Under the pieces are notes generated by a model. That model did no database searches. It saw only the letters and a list, made by a program, of their open reading frames with translations, and was not told the origin of the DNA. This document shows positions 1-12,278 of a DNA stretch of 64,000 nucleotides, in pieces. The position numbers and the translations under genes are program-made. The stretch comes from Monoplex corrugatus (lineage: Eukaryota > Mollusca > Gastropoda > Littorinimorpha > Ranellidae): NCBI GenBank assembly GCA_030674185.1, contig CM060306.1:37329483-37393482 (forward strand), read 5' to 3'. The number at the start of each line of letters is the position of its first letter. Position 1 is the stretch's first letter.

Positions 1-317
1 TAAAACGGGCATAAATTATCTAAAATTGCTTTCGCATATCTGACCTCCCTAGAGCCAAAAATACACTTAATACACGCACCAATTATCAGTCCTAAGAAAA
101 AGTACGTAAGACTTTATCGAACACATACAGATGAACGGACCAGCAAAGCAGAAAATAATAGGAAGAAATGACAGAAAGCAAAGGAGGAAGAAAGAAACAA
201 AGAAAGGAAGAAGAAAGAAACAAAGAGAGTGACAAAAAAGAGGAAACTTCTAGCACAGAATTTCCTGAAGATGGAAATACTATTCATTGTGAAAGAGCCC
301 CCGGCATCCCCACGGGG

Positions 318-475
318 GAAGCTCAAACATTCTAACCAGCACTGTATGTCTCTGTACTTCTCGGGCGTAGCTGACACCAATTACTATGTTATGATAGTAA
401 TTTAAAGTACAGCCTTGTCACACAGTCTTAATCTTTAGATCGAATTCCATAGCATCATGATCATCTCCATTATCA
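318..475 (+). mobile_element. SINE family C fragment (3' part)
   Basis: This stretch resembles the inner part of the complete SINE at 51302-51824: shared blocks include the words around 'tctgtacttctc', 'gatagtaatttaaagtaca', 'gccttgtcacacagtctt' and 'ccatagcatcatgatca'. The tRNA-related head is missing. Old, 5'-truncated copy on the plus strand; boundaries approximate. Confidence 0.55.
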
Positions 476-784
476 TAAAAGCATCATTCATTATAGCATC
501 GTGAATGTTATCTGTGATTCTGTTACCCTTCCTGCCCTTCTCTCGTGACGACCTTACTTTCGCTTTACTCTTCTGTTTCCATGCCTGAACTGAAGTCAGT
601 TTGGGCTCCTTGGCGTCAGTGGTTTATGGAGGCTTTCATTGGAATGCCGTAGTCGTGGTCTCCTTACTGAAAAAGGGAGGTAATCTCTCACTCGCTCTGA
701 CTCTGCGAATGAATCATTAGTCGCAGTAGTAGGGGGGGGGGGGGGGGTTGGCACTGTTGAATTCCAATGACCCGGTCTAGAAAA

Positions 785-2330
785 CATTATCATCGGTCTC
801 CTCAGGAAGCTTGCGATGTCATCAAGGGCAAACTTGCTTAACTTTTCAACGAATGCCTGAGAGAAAGCAAAACACCGGAAGACTGGAATCGGGCAATAAT
901 GATTCTCCTTCGTAAGAAAGGTAATCTAAAGGACCTATCCATCTACCACCCCATTAGCCTCCAAAGTTGTGTCTACAAGATTTTCACCAAAATCATTACG
1001 AACAGTCTCAAACATCGAAGGGGAAAACCAACCTAAAGAACAAGCCGGTTTCAGGAAAGACTTCTCAACAAACGACCACCTTCATCAACAACTGGCCAAG
1101 TAATTGAAAAATGCAATAAATACTGAAAACCCCTCGTCATAGGGCTAGTTGACTACTTCAAAGCTTTCGATTCTGTAGAGATTTGCAAAGACATTGATTG
1201 AAGCAGTCAGACAACAGGGCGTTGATCCCGTATTTGCGAACGTCCTTCAGCATATCTACAGATTTGCCAAATCGTTCATCCGGCTACACAAGGAATCTGA
1301 GCCATTCAACCTAGAGAAAGGAGTAAAACAGGGAGACACAAGCTCCCCTAAATTGTTTACAGATTGCCTCGAAATGGTCTTCCGCGATCTTGACTGGTCT
1401 GAAAAAGGCATTAGAATAGATGGAGAATATCTCAGTCACCTCAGATTTGATGATGACATCTTTGCGGAGAGTCTCAAGCAAATGCAATACATGCTGAATG
1501 AACTAAATGAACGCAGTAAAAAAAAAAATTTAAAGTAGGAATCACAGTAAACTTGAAGAAAACAAAAATTTGGTCAACATCTACATCGAAGACCTAGACG
1601 GAAAAGTAAGGATCGAAAATATAGAGCTAGAAAGGGTTGACCACTACATCTACTTAGGCCAATGCATCTCAACAGAATCCTCCTCTAAAGAGGAAGAAAT
1701 CAAACGTAGGATAATCCTTGGCTGGCAAGCGCTTGGAAGAGCAAGTTCCGTTTTCAAGAAATGACAAAAATTACAACTGTCCTGAAACGAAAAGTCTACG
1801 ACCAACGCATTCTGCCCACAGTCACCTACAGTGCAGAAACGTGGAATCTAACGAGAGAAAAAAACTCGCTTTGAAACTATGAACCATGCAGCGAGCACAT
1901 GAAAGAATCAGGCTTGATATCACCTGGAAAGATCACAACATGGCTCGGTGGATCAGAGAAACAACGAATGTGCGAGACATCCTGGAAACCATCAACAAAC
2001 TGAAATGGAACTGGGCAGGACATCTCATTCGGAGAATGGACAAATCGTTGAACAACAAAAACTACGTTCTGGATACCAAGAGACGGCACTTGCAATAGAG
2101 GAAGACAGAAAACTAGATGGAGAGACGACCTAGATGGATTTGACAAGAAGTAGAGAGGAGAAGCGCTGGAACGAAGTGAATGGAAACAGCTGGGGAAGGC
2201 CAACGTCCAACAACGGACTTCCGATGGCTGAAAGAAAAAAACTCCAATGAAGTGGCCCAACGGCAGTGCAGGGTACTCTCTGGTAGGTTGTTTCCTCGGT
2301 GGCTGGACACATGTCTCCAAAGGGCTTCCT
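785..2330 (+). pseudogene. Decayed RTE-like non-LTR retrotransposon, RT to C-terminus
   Basis: A reverse transcriptase remnant read in several frames. Visible pieces, in order: a 'FNECLRESKTPEDWNRAI' segment near 850-890, a 'VDYFKAFDS' core motif near 1150 (catalytic aspartate region), an uninterrupted stretch at 1194-1538 with 'GVKQGDTSSPKLF', 'GIRIDGEYLSHLRF' and FDDD where the YADD catalytic box is expected, then 'YIYLGQCIS' near 1650 and a C-terminal 'WNWAGHLIRRMD' at about 2010-2040. These are typical of RTE-type elements often misannotated as craniofacial development protein 2-like. The endonuclease is absent, so the copy is 5'-truncated; stops and frameshifts make it non-functional. 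Clade assignment is by motif recall only. Confidence 0.8.
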
Positions 2331-2422
2331 AGCACTGGAACTTTGACTGAATAAACTTGGGGATAGCAGTGTGTTGAGGAGTCAGAATGAGTAACGTGTG
2401 GTAAGGTCACTACAGTAGTGCA

Positions 2423-2424
<2 letters not shown>

Positions 2425-2454
<30 letters not shown>

Positions 2455-2474
2455 CATACACACACACACACACA

Positions 2475-2569
<95 letters not shown>

Positions 2570-2792
2570 AGTCATTCAATAACTGAGGGCAAACTTTTTT
2601 AGTTTGTTCAAAGAGACAGGACGTAACACTGCGTCTCTGATATGCTTGCGAAGGACTTTTTTTGTTTGTGTTGGGGGTGTTGTTTTTCAATTTCTTTTTA
2701 GGTTGGGAAGGGGAGGGTGTACGTTTGTGTGTGACAAATCTCACCATCTCTTTATAAGTCAAAAAATGATGTGGACAAAATCAACTTTTACA

Positions 2793-2824
<32 letters not shown>

Positions 2825-3274
2825 ACACACACAAACACACACACACACACACATACACAGTATAAACATAAGTTTTATTTACTTTCAAGTTTCATGTATC
2901 ATACCACCAGTCACCCATAAAGAGAAAATCAACTGCTGCACATGGCTTGGTATTTCATTCTGTTGCATACTCCTTGACAGGTTACTTATAAGTCATCAAA
3001 CTACTCAACATGTATTACTCAATTCACTGGCAAATTTGAACCATCAACAAGGCATCAAATGATTCAAAGTCAACACCCTTTCCATAGTCGAGACTGCATG
3101 AGGCATCACATCTAGTCTCTCTGTCTTACATTTAAACAGAAAGAAATGGACATGCAGGTTATATTATGTCACATGCAGCTACCCATAGAAAGCAGCCCGT
3201 CTCTGAATCATCTATCAAAACAACTAATCAGGGAGCATCTTCTTTGACATCACAAGCCAAATATTGACCTCCCC

Positions 3275-3341
<67 letters not shown>
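2425..3341. repeat. Three (CA)n microsatellites
   Basis: Three arrays of (CA)n lie close together: about 2425-2567, 2793-2859 and 3277-3341, with occasional TA interruptions. The DNA between them (2568-2792, 2860-3276) shows no coding signature I recognise. Cysteine/valine- or histidine/threonine-rich open frames here are artefacts of the repeat. Confidence 0.95.
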
Positions 3342-3343
<2 letters not shown>

Positions 3344-4246
3344 ACCCCTTCCATTTGGTTAACATGCAAAGCATCATCTGAAAGAAACTGAAAATGCACA
3401 AGTGTCAGCTCTTCATAAGAAATCCCAGGACATCACATTTTAAGCAAACACAGTTCAAGTTTCTATAGCTGATGATGGATGGGCAATAAAAGCTGCATTC
3501 AAATGGCAATAAAAGCTGCATTCAAATATATTCTACCGGTGTTGCTAGAAATGGTGAGATCTGGTCTTTACTTCGGCGTTAACGCTCTGCCTGTGGTATT
3601 GGCCTTTGCATGCAATGAGTATGACTAACATCATTTATGCTACAAGCAATTCATATAGGGCAGTTTGGTGCGAGATGGAAATATCACCTTACTTCATCTT
3701 ACTTCAATAATCAACGATATAAACAACCAGCACAAAACTGTCGAGGTAGGAAGGTCTGTTTTGCTTGTGCCTGTACGATGTCCCAAAACCTTGAGGGCCA
3801 TTAACATAGCAGTGCTCGTGTAGACAGTCTCACGGCTTTACCTTATCTAATCCTGAGCGGGGTCAGGTACCTGTTCACTCTTTCAAGTGGACAGAACGCT
3901 GCACACACAAATCTTGTTCTCTTGGGATGGACTGAAACATGTGCAACACTGAAAGGCAGAAGCTGTACTCTACACTAACCAAGCCTTGTAAAAAAAAAAA
4001 AAGGTCAAACTGAAGACAGAGTTCTATAGTGTAAGCTAGTTAGCCACATGTGAGTGTGTCAAATTTCAAAACGAGGTACACTGTTGCTTCTCCGGGTCTT
4101 CTAAATCTGTGTATAGTGTAAAGAAGATAAGAGGGAGCAAGACAACAGAAGAAAACTTGAGAACAGCTTCTCTCTTTGTTTGAGTAAATATTAAAGCTAG
4201 ATAATACCGTAAGATCTATTTACTGCTGGTGCTTTAAGTAATCAAC
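3342..4246. other. No gene seen; small 23-bp tandem duplication
   Basis: Non-coding as far as I can tell. The only structure I see is a 23-bp unit beginning 'ggcaataaaagctgc' repeated twice head to tail at 3482-3527. Confidence 0.6.
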
Positions 4247-4264
4247 CATGTGTGTGTGTGTGTG

Positions 4265-4299
<35 letters not shown>

Positions 4300-4516
4300 G
4301 TGTGTGTGTGTGTTTCATTCTTTCATTTGTCTTTTCACTCTAAGTTGTATTAGGCGAATGTTTGTATTAGTGTGTATGTTTGAGTGCATATGTGCGTGTT
4401 GTGTGCGTAGTGCGTGTGTGGTGTGGTGTGTGTGTGTTGTGTGTGTGTGTGTGTGTGTGTGTTTGTGTGTTTGGGCGTATGCATACGTGAGCCTGTTTGC
4501 ACAATATATATATATA
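4247..4516. repeat. (GT)n arrays and short (AT)n
   Basis: Interrupted (GT)n at about 4247-4314 and 4421-4470, with a GT-rich degenerate stretch between them, followed by a short (AT)n near 4505-4516. Confidence 0.9.
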
Positions 4517-4820
4517 TGCTTGAGCATGTGTCTGTGTGTACCTGAAAAAATTCCGAAATGCTAATACATTTGAAAAACAAAAGCGCACATGTGTGCGTGT
4601 GTTTTGAGAGAGAATCTGACATGACAAAGCTAGTTGACATGTGCGATGGAGAAAGTGAAAAGGGTATGCAGGAAAAAGTGATTTTTGTACATACACATGA
4701 GCACAGAAGTAAACAGAAACATACAAAGATTTCAGCAATGGTAGTTCATGGAATGAAACTGAGGAAGGAAGTGGGGATACGGACAGGGACAGGACTAAGA
4801 GATTAACAAACCAGTAGAAT

Positions 4821-5005
4821 CCCCTTACTGTAGTTGTTGAATGTAAAAGAGGAAATGTTTTGATCTTTTCGTGAGACCTTTAATCAGGCTGAATGAATGT
4901 CTCACAAAGGGACCGATATGATGCCTCCTTGGCATTCAGGCTTCACTCAGTCTGAGGAAAGTTTCACAAAGAGACTGGTTTCAAAAAGACACTGAACCTT
5001 CGTTT
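4821..5005 (+). repeat. Dispersed repeat R1, copy 1
   Basis: This segment matches 6535-6700 in order and orientation: both run from a 'ccttactg..gtt..ttgaatgt' block through 'gaatgaa(t/g)gtctcacaaa' to 'gatgcc.cct..gcattca'. The two copies flank the LINE remnant at about 5160-6205. No coding content seen. Confidence 0.65.
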
Positions 5006-5159
5006 CCTAGGCCAAGCAATACTACTAACATTAAAAAGTTACCCCTCCCCCCCACCCCGATACATTTTAGTATGAGCTTTTCTTTCTTTTTCTGTATCTG
5101 TCTTGTTGCTGCTGCAGCGTTGCTATGGGCAAACACCACATAAACTACGAGCAGGAACA

Positions 5160-6205
5160 GAGGGGCTCATGGAGGCAGCCTCTATGGGTAAAACAACAGA
5201 CAGTTCAGTTCATATTGCTTATAGCCCAGCTGCCGACTAGAGCCATATCGTAAAACAACCCCCCGTTAAGATAAAAGGCAACAGTTAAAAACCATGCTCA
5301 CCATTAACCTTGCAAGTCTAAAGTGCAATTAAAGAAAAACATACATAAAATCATATCAGGTGAAATCTATTGTCTCTTGTAAAAACTGGAAAATTGCATC
5401 AGGAGGGACGTCTCGATAGAGGTTCTTTATTAAGGAGTCCATCGTGAAGTACTTTTGTCTCACATCATACAAGTCCCAGCTATCGAGAAGGAGGTGTCTG
5501 ATGTTCAACGGCTTGTCACACAGTATGCACCATGGTGCTTCTTTATGTTATAGGTCTGTTCATTCCATTCCTCCTGCCACAGATTTCTCACATAACTATG
5601 TAAGGAATCAAGGATTTAGACATCTTTTCCCCTGTGGCCTTCTTGGACAGGCATTCAGTCTTTTCATTGTCTCCAATGGCCAGGAATCCAGGCAAAAGCA
5701 ATCCCGTAACCTTCATTTGTAAGAGTAGAAGACAGTTCGAAGAACTTCACAAGTTCAGGGTGATTAATGTTTTGGCCAGCAATTGCTTGCAAAGCGGAAG
5801 AAAATCTTTATGCTTGGATTCTGATGTGCCAAAACCAGAGCAGTCAGTTCAGCAGTATAAACAGAACTGTCATGGAATATGTTTTGAAAACGCTCGATTG
5901 GGAATCTTGGAGTAGAAGGCAGTGGCAGCGGCAGCAACATCTTTATCAGACTTGGATCCATCAGTGAAGAGTCTGTAGGATGACGGAACTTTCTCACAGT
6001 TCTGCATAAAACGACTTGTATGCCAGTGAACTGGTATTGTCTTTACGGAAGGAAGCAAGATCAAAACAAACCTCTGGTGTTTTCAAGGTCCACGGTGGGC
6101 TGTCTGGAAATTTCAAAAAGTCATTAACAACTGTTAAGATTTGCCTCTTCAATATGGGGACAGATACAGATTCCTAAAGGAGGAGTGACTTTAGACAACA
6201 GACAA
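5160..6205 (-). pseudogene. LINE remnant: RNase H domain and Cys/His C-terminus
   Basis: Read on the minus strand, this is the 3' end of a Jockey/CR1-like LINE. From 6200 downward I see 'VTPPLG' followed by 'PPWTLKTPEVCFDLA', then an RNase H start 'LFTDGSKSDKD' (first catalytic aspartate) near 5960, a frameshifted 'YTAELTALVLA' with the RNase H glutamate, and finally 'ILCDKPL...RHLLLD' with 'LYDVRQKYF' (5560-5440), the zinc-binding-like tail usual in these elements, ending at a stop near 5364. Frameshifts occur at about 5880-5900 and within 5600-5760. The AT-rich 3' untranslated part continues to about 5160. Dead fragment. Confidence 0.75.
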
Positions 6206-6534
6206 CAAATGACTCATACTATCAAGTGGTCTTTGCCTAAGATGCTATCTCTGTTCTGTAGCCCTTGGAGAGCATCAAGCTCTACCACTTGACCAAGACC
6301 TTTCCAGCAAGTCCTCCAGAGAATTCCCACTCATTGTTGGAAACGAGGAAATCAGATGGTACATGAGCTGACAAAAGAATAACCCAGGAGGACCAACCAG
6401 ACAACAGTGCCAACTACAATGAGAAGAGGATAATCGGATCACTCCCTACACCTTATGCCAAAAACAAGAACATGAGTATTGTGCAATCCTAATGAGGTTC
6501 CATGACAAATCAGGAAACTTTTCTTCTCTTCGCA

Positions 6535-6880
6535 ATCCCTTACTGAAGTTTATTGAATGTTGAGGATGAAATATCTCCTCAGATTGAATGAAGGTCTCAC
6601 AAAAGGACTGAAATGATGCCACCTCAGCATTCACACTTCCCTCAGCCTGACAAGTCTCAATAAGAGAGAAAGGCATCACTTCATCACCATTCAGCCTTTA
6701 CACAAATTGAGGAAGTTCCTACAAAAGACCAAAATTGCCTCATCAGCATTCGACCTTTACTCAACTCAAGGAAGTTCTCGCAAAAGGACCAAAACTTCAC
6801 CTCACAGGCGTTCAACTTCACTCAGCCCGAGGATGGTCTCACAACAGACCGAAATGACGAAATGACATCTCCTTGGCAAT
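6535..6880 (+). repeat. Repeat R1 copy 2 and degenerate ~60-bp tandem repeat
   Basis: Starts as the second copy of repeat R1 (see 4821-5005) and continues as about five degenerate ~60-bp units, each carrying variants of 'cattca.cttcactcagcc', 'gaggaagttctcacaaaagg' and 'accgaaatgatgcc'. Measured distances between unit starts are 59-62 bp. Non-coding. Confidence 0.65.
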
Positions 6881-7561
6881 AAAAAAACAAAAACTGGTAA
6901 GAGAGCTCGTATTATATAAAGCATGGTGAGTCCTGGCCCAATCTACATGCACTGTATTTCTTTTGTTTCTGCAATACCTTTAATACCATGAAATCTCAGA
7001 GCAGATGGAATGTAAATGATGCTTAAAACTCTTACTTGACACATCTACATGTACACACTTTATTAAAAATGGTGACAGTCCAATTTATTTCAAAATATCA
7101 CTGGCAGTGTACAGACACAGCATGAAACATCATAACATTATTCAATCATTAAATCTTGATGTGCCATTTAATTCTCCACACCACACACACACACACACAC
7201 ACGCGCGCACGCACACAAAGTTTGCCCTCAGATGGACACACAATGACAATTCTCATCATCTCTATTTCCATATCGTTTCTTTAATGACCTGACTCACCGA
7301 AAATGAGTCCAAAAGACAAGCACACACAGAGAAACATACCACAATAAAGACAATCAAATAAAGAGAAAGACAGCATCTAATCAACTTTCATGCAATCTGT
7401 GATGTTTTCACACTATAATGACTCGTACTATTTCAATGCCTCTTTAAAAAAAGTCCTTTTCAATGTAAAAATACACGATTTCACCAGTTTATCTCTGGTT
7501 GAGAACAAATGAACGACAGTCAATAATAAAAAGCACAAACTGACAAAGTTAAGCACAGAAC
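6881..7561. other. No gene seen; short (CA)n
   Basis: AT-rich sequence with a short CA array at about 7179-7205. I see no coding or element signature up to the LTR element. Confidence 0.6.
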
Positions 7562-7566
7562 ATAAC

Positions 7567-7736
7567 TGTTGAGATAGTATACTTTCCTTTTGTTCATACG
7601 GGCTATTTTGTTAATTATACATACGGGTCATTACCCAGAAGGCTTTACGCCAACGGACTCCAAGGTAAACAAACTGTCTATTCAAACTTGGGCTCGCGAG
7701 TTAACGTCGTCCGAAAGCGTATTGACGATCGTTACA
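7567..7736 (+). repeat. 5' LTR (170 bp)
   Basis: Starts 'tgttgagatagtatac' and ends 'gacgatcgttaca'. Against the 3' LTR I count about four substitutions and one 2-bp indel, roughly 97% identity, which suggests a fairly recent insertion. Confidence 0.95.
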
Positions 7737-7757
7737 TGGTGGCAGCGGTGGGATTTC
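7737..7757 (+). promoter_or_regulatory. Primer-binding site, probably tRNA-Leu
   Basis: Directly after the LTR comes TGG, then T, then GGCAGCG, GTGGG and ATTTCAA. This reads as the complement of a tRNA 3' end (CCA, discriminator A, seven-base acceptor strand, T-stem and T-loop). A tRNA starting 5'-GGCAGCG is typical of tRNA-Leu in animals. Leu assignment is inference. Confidence 0.7.
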
Positions 7758-7861
7758 AAAGAACAAGGGACAGATCAGCTGGTAGTATGATCGTCTAGTG
7801 TATCTTGACAGTTTTCATTGAAAAAAAAAATTTTTTCCTTCGCAATTCAGTTTTCTTGATC

Positions 7862-8740
7862 ATGGCACCGTTCAAGGCACCAGACAGTTTCGATTTTTCA
7901 CGCCCAAACACATGGCCTGAATGGAATCAGTGCTTTCTGAGCTTTCGTCAGGCTTCAAAATTAGACAGAGAAGGGCAACCAGTTCAGGTCAGTTCACTGA
8001 TTTATGCCATGGGCAGTGAAAGCGAAAGAATTTTAGCTTCGTTCAAACTGTCAGAAGAAGATGCTCAAGAATTTGACACTGTGTTGGCAAGGTTTGATAA
8101 CCATTTTGTTCCAAAGCGAAATATAATACATGAGCGAGCCAAGTTTTATGCACGTTCTCAGGGTGCAGGAGAAAGCATTGAAGCGTACTTGCGTAGTCTG
8201 TACGAACTTTCAGAGCATGCAGATTTTCCTGAAAGGGAAGATGCAATCAGAGACAGATTAGTGTTGGGAGTTCTTGATGCTGAGCTTTCAGAAAAGTTGC
8301 AGCTGCAAGCAAACTTAAAACTAGAAGAGCAGTCCAACAAGCACGTCAGTTTGAACTTGTTAAACTTCAGTTAACTGAACAAAGGCAGTCTCAGAAGGTT
8401 GATGTTGTAGCAAAGCAAGGGGGAGTTCAAGGCAATTGTCATGGTGGCAGATCTAGAGGTTTTTCAGGCAGCAGAGGTCGTGATAACCAGCGTGGGGCTG
8501 CAAGAGGTTGTAGAGGCAGAGCAGGTGGTGCAGGTGGAGCTACAGGATGATTTCCCAGCTGTTCAAAATGCGGTCGTTTTCACAGCAAGCATGACAGTTG
8601 TCCTGCAAGGGGAAAACGTTGTTGGATTTGTTCAAAGCAGAACCATTTCGCGGTATATTGTCGTTCCAGATCTGGTGGACAGTACGTCAGTTCGGTCAAG
8701 GAAGAGCAGGAAGAATATTTCTTAGGTTCAGTTGGCAAAG
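7862..8740 (+). pseudogene. gag: gag region of the LTR element (broken)
   Basis: The first ATG after the leader (7862) opens a 171-codon frame (to 8374) with a capsid-like region including 'FDNHFVPKRN' and 'FYARSQGAGESIEAYL'. A frameshift near 8330 moves the downstream gag to another frame, and an in-frame TGA sits at about 8548. Beyond it are two zinc knuckles, C-X2-C-X3-H-X4-C and C-X2-C-X4-H-X4-C, at about 8560-8655, then a linker leading straight into the protease in the same frame. That suggests gag and pol were one continuous frame in the intact ancestor. Confidence 0.85.
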
Positions 8741-9093
8741 ATAAACTTCCTTGGCTCATCACACTACACATGAATGAGAGGGAAGCAGTTTTCAAGATTG
8801 ACACGGGGGCAGATGTATCAGTCATGTCAGTGCAAGAGTTCAGAAAATTCAGACCACAACCAGAACTGTTTCCAACGAAAGCTGTTCTTCGTAGTCCTGG
8901 TGGTCGGATTAATTGTGAAGGAGTGTTTGAAACTGTTGCCACAGTTCACAGCAAGCCCTACCCACTGAAAGTGTATGTTGTCAACTCAAAGACAGACAAT
9001 TTGCTGAGCCGAGAAGCTGTATCAAGAATGGAGCTGGTGAAGAAGATCGACTTTGTCACGATTCTTTTAGTGATCTCACAGAATCACCAGTGA
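8741..9093 (+). pseudogene. pol: Aspartic protease region of the LTR element
   Basis: Contains the catalytic signature 'FKIDTGADVSVMS' (DTG active site) at about 8795-8835 and a second hydrophobic segment around 'AVLRSPGG' that fits the flap. The frame is open but is lost near 9045 by an indel before the reverse transcriptase. Retropepsin would release Gag and Pol proteins in an intact copy. Confidence 0.85.
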
Positions 9094-10400
9094 ATTGTCC
9101 TGCAGTCAAAATTGTTCTCAAGGACAATGCTGAGCCATACAGTATTCACACAGCAAGAAGAGTCCCCATTCCTTTAGCTGACAAGGTCAAACAGAGTTGA
9201 AGAGAATGGAAGAAAAGGGAATAATTGAAGAAGTCACTGAACCGACCGATTGGTGCAGTCCAATGGTTCCAGTCTTGAAAAGGAAAACAAAACTCAGTAC
9301 GCATCTGTACCGACTTCAAGAGGCTGAACATGGCAATCAAGAGGGAACGCCACATGATTCCAACGATGGAAGACATTCTCCACAAGCTAGAAGGATCAGT
9401 CGTTTTCAGCCGATTGGATGCGACATCAGGGTTTTGGCAAATTCCGTTAGATCCTGCCACAGCCAAGCTCACTACCTTCATTACACCAGAAGGAAGATTC
9501 CACTATAAACGACTACCATTTGGCATCTGTTCAGCTCCAGAAATTTTTCAGAGGACAATAGAGAACATTCTGGAAGGTATTGACAGCGTCATTTGTTTCT
9601 TCGATGATGTTCTGGTCCACAGCAAGAGTGAGAGAGACCACGAAGCAGACTTGGACAGAGTCATGAAGAAGATCTCAGAAGCCAATCTGAAACTCAACAA
9701 AGAAAAATGTGAATTCAGAAAGAAAGAAATCGAGTTTCTAGGCCACATCATCACCAAGGATGGAATCAAGCCTGATCCAGCAAAGGTTGCTGCAATACTG
9801 AACATTCCAGATCCTAGCAATGTGACTGAACTTCGAAGGACATTGGGGATGATCAACTACCTTGGAAAGTACATTCCCAACCTGTCAACCATCCTGCGAC
9901 CAGTCACAGAGTTGCTTGAAAAGAACCAACAGTGGACATGGGCAGCTCCGCAAGTGGAGGCGTTCAAGACAGTCAAGTAGTTGCTGACCAAAACACCAGT
10001 ACTTGCCTTCTACCAGCCATCAAGACCAACAATCGTCAGCACAGACGCAAGTTCCTATGGCTTGGGTGGCATTCTTCTGACCAACATCATGAAGATGGAC
10101 TGAAACCTGTTGCCTACTGCTCAAGAACCCTCACACCAACTGAGCGAAAGTACGCCCAGATTGAGAAGGAATGTCTGGCAGCTGTTTGGGCCTCCGAAAA
10201 ATTCCAGCGGTATTTGGTTGGACTACCCACCTTCACGCTTCAAACGGATCACAAGCCGTTGGTTCCGCTCATCAACAAGAAAGATCTCCAAGACACTCCC
10301 ATCCGGTGTCAACGCATGTTGATGCGCTTCATGCGATTCAACCTTGAAGCTGTGTACTCCCCAGGGAAGACTCTTGTTGTTGCCGACACTCTCTCAAGAA
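9094..10400 (+). pseudogene. pol: Reverse transcriptase and RNase H of the LTR element
   Basis: RT motifs in order: 'GIIEEVTEPTDWCSP' (9230), 'FSRLDATSGFWQI' (9415, first catalytic Asp), 'LPFGICSAPEIFQ' (9525), 'FFDDVLVHS' (9600; FxDD catalytic box) and 'KCEFRKKEIEFLGH' (9705-9745), which is the typical Ty3/Gypsy set. RNase H follows with '[11 protein letters not shown]' (about 10035-10070) and 'QTDHKPL' (10245). Breaks: frameshifts near 9196 and 9297, stop TAG at about 9978, frameshift near 10095. The longest intact piece is 9330-9980. Confidence 0.9.
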
Positions 10401-12026
10401 GCCCACAACAGCAAAATGAAAGTCCAGAAGTCAATCAGCTGATTGAAGATACAGAAACCTATGTCAGTTCTGTAAGACTCTCTTGGAGTGCCACAGACAG
10501 ACGACTGAAAGAAATAGCAGCTGAAACTGACAAAGATTATCTCTTCAAGAAAGCTCTGCAGTACACAAGGGAAGGATGGCCACAATATCTTGCAGATGTG
10601 GAAGAAGGTCTTCGAGACTTGTATCCAGTCCGCAACGAACTCAGTGAATACGAAGGACTTCTCATACGAGGCAGTCGCACTGTAATTCCTCAAGCCTTGA
10701 GAGAGGATATTTTGGCCAGAATACATGATGGACATCAGGGAATTACAAAATGCAGAGAAAGAGCAAATTCATCCGTCTGGTGGCCCAACATCAATCAACG
10801 CATCAAAGAAACAGTTGAGAACTGTAAACAGTGTGAAGAACAGAGACCAGCCCAAAGAAAATAACCACTCCTTACAACGACATTACCTGAACGTCCATTC
10901 CAAAAAGTTGCTGCAGACATCTGTCATTTCAGAGGACGCAACTACATCGTCTTGGTGGATTACTTCTCTCGATACTTGGAGATTGGATATCTTCCAAATA
11001 TCACCTCCGCAACTGTTATAGGGAAACTCAAGAACATGTTCGCACACCATGGAATACCTGAACTTCTTGTCACGGACAACGGAAGACAGTTCGTTTCTGC
11101 GGAATTTCAAAAATTTTCCAGCGATTGGGGATTGAATCATGTCACTACGAGTCCACATTATCCTCAGGCAAATGGAGAGGCTGAACGTGCCGTTCAGACC
11201 GTAAAGAAAATTCTCAGTCAAAGTGATCCTGCTCTCGCACTTCTGACATATCGAGCTACAACGATGTCAGCAACAGGAAAGAGCCCTGCAGAACTTTTGT
11301 ATGGGAGGAACATCAGAACCACTCTCCCAACGCTTCCTTCTAATCTAGACCCTCCATACCAAAGTAGAGCAGCCATTGAAACACGAGACAGTAGGGAGAA
11401 GAAGAGGAATCAGCAGTACTTAACAGAAGAAATGGAGTACGTGAACTTCCCGAGCTACACCCAGGTGACATCGTGCTACAGAAACTGGACAATGAAAAAC
11501 AGTGGAAGAATCCAGCAGTAGTCAAAGAGAAGATTGCTCCAAGATCCAGACATCAGTGGGGCAGTTCAGAAGAAACCGACGTCACCTGAAGCTCACCAGG
11601 AATCATCACTTTGTGACTGAGAGGAATTCTCAGCATGGACCAACAACTGTGGTAGGACCCCATTATCCCACAGTTCCCCACTTTGGCCCACACGTAGCAA
11701 GGTCCCATACCCGCACAGTGCCATCTCCCCAAACTACCCCAATACCCAGCCACAGAACTGAGGAACGCAAACGGTCAACAGTCGACAGTCCTGTGGCAAC
11801 CAGCACCCATGGAGATGACGGTCAAGGTCCCTCCACCGGCGGTGGTACCAGTGACAGCCCTCCTACCACCAGCAGTGACAGTGGCTGTGTACCCTTACCT
11901 TCTCCACAACAGTCTTCAGTGGGTACCAGCCGCATTTCAGCCAGTGTGTCCACACCTGGTCAACGCCAAGTCACAACTACACACAATGGCCGAGTTGTCA
12001 AGAAACCAGCTCGTTTCATGGACTAA
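10401..12026 (+). pseudogene. pol: Integrase and C-terminal tail of the LTR element
   Basis: An HHCC zinc domain is visible at about 10720-10840 ('HDGHQG' through 'CKQC'). After a frameshift near 10862 the catalytic core shows 'VDYFSRYLEIGYL', 'VTDNGRQFVS' (second Asp) and 'HYPQANGEAERAVQ' (Glu), the DD35E arrangement. Frameshifts near 11430 and 11560 separate a basic C-terminal region and a Ser/Thr/Pro-rich tail that reaches a stop at 12026. Integrase inserts the cDNA, leaving the 5-bp duplication seen at the ends. Confidence 0.88.
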
Positions 12027-12261
12027 GAGGAACTTGCCGGTGTTATTGCATGTTTACTTGTTTGCATGGTTTTAATTGTTCTTAAACAATAGTTTATCAG
12101 CAAGAAATTGGCTCAAGACATTAATTAAAAGAAGTTTTATTTATCAGCAAGACATGAACAAGCTCAAGACTTGAACAAGCAGCAAGTTGCGATGAACTGT
12201 TTACCCTCATCTCCGTGGACTCAGAATTTATAGCTGCATGCCATAAATTGATTCTAACAAA

Positions 12262-12278
12262 TCTCAAAGGATGGGAGA
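12262..12278 (+). promoter_or_regulatory. Polypurine tract before the 3' LTR
   Basis: The purine-rich 'aaaggatgggaga' abuts the 3' LTR start, the usual plus-strand primer site of LTR elements. Confidence 0.75.
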
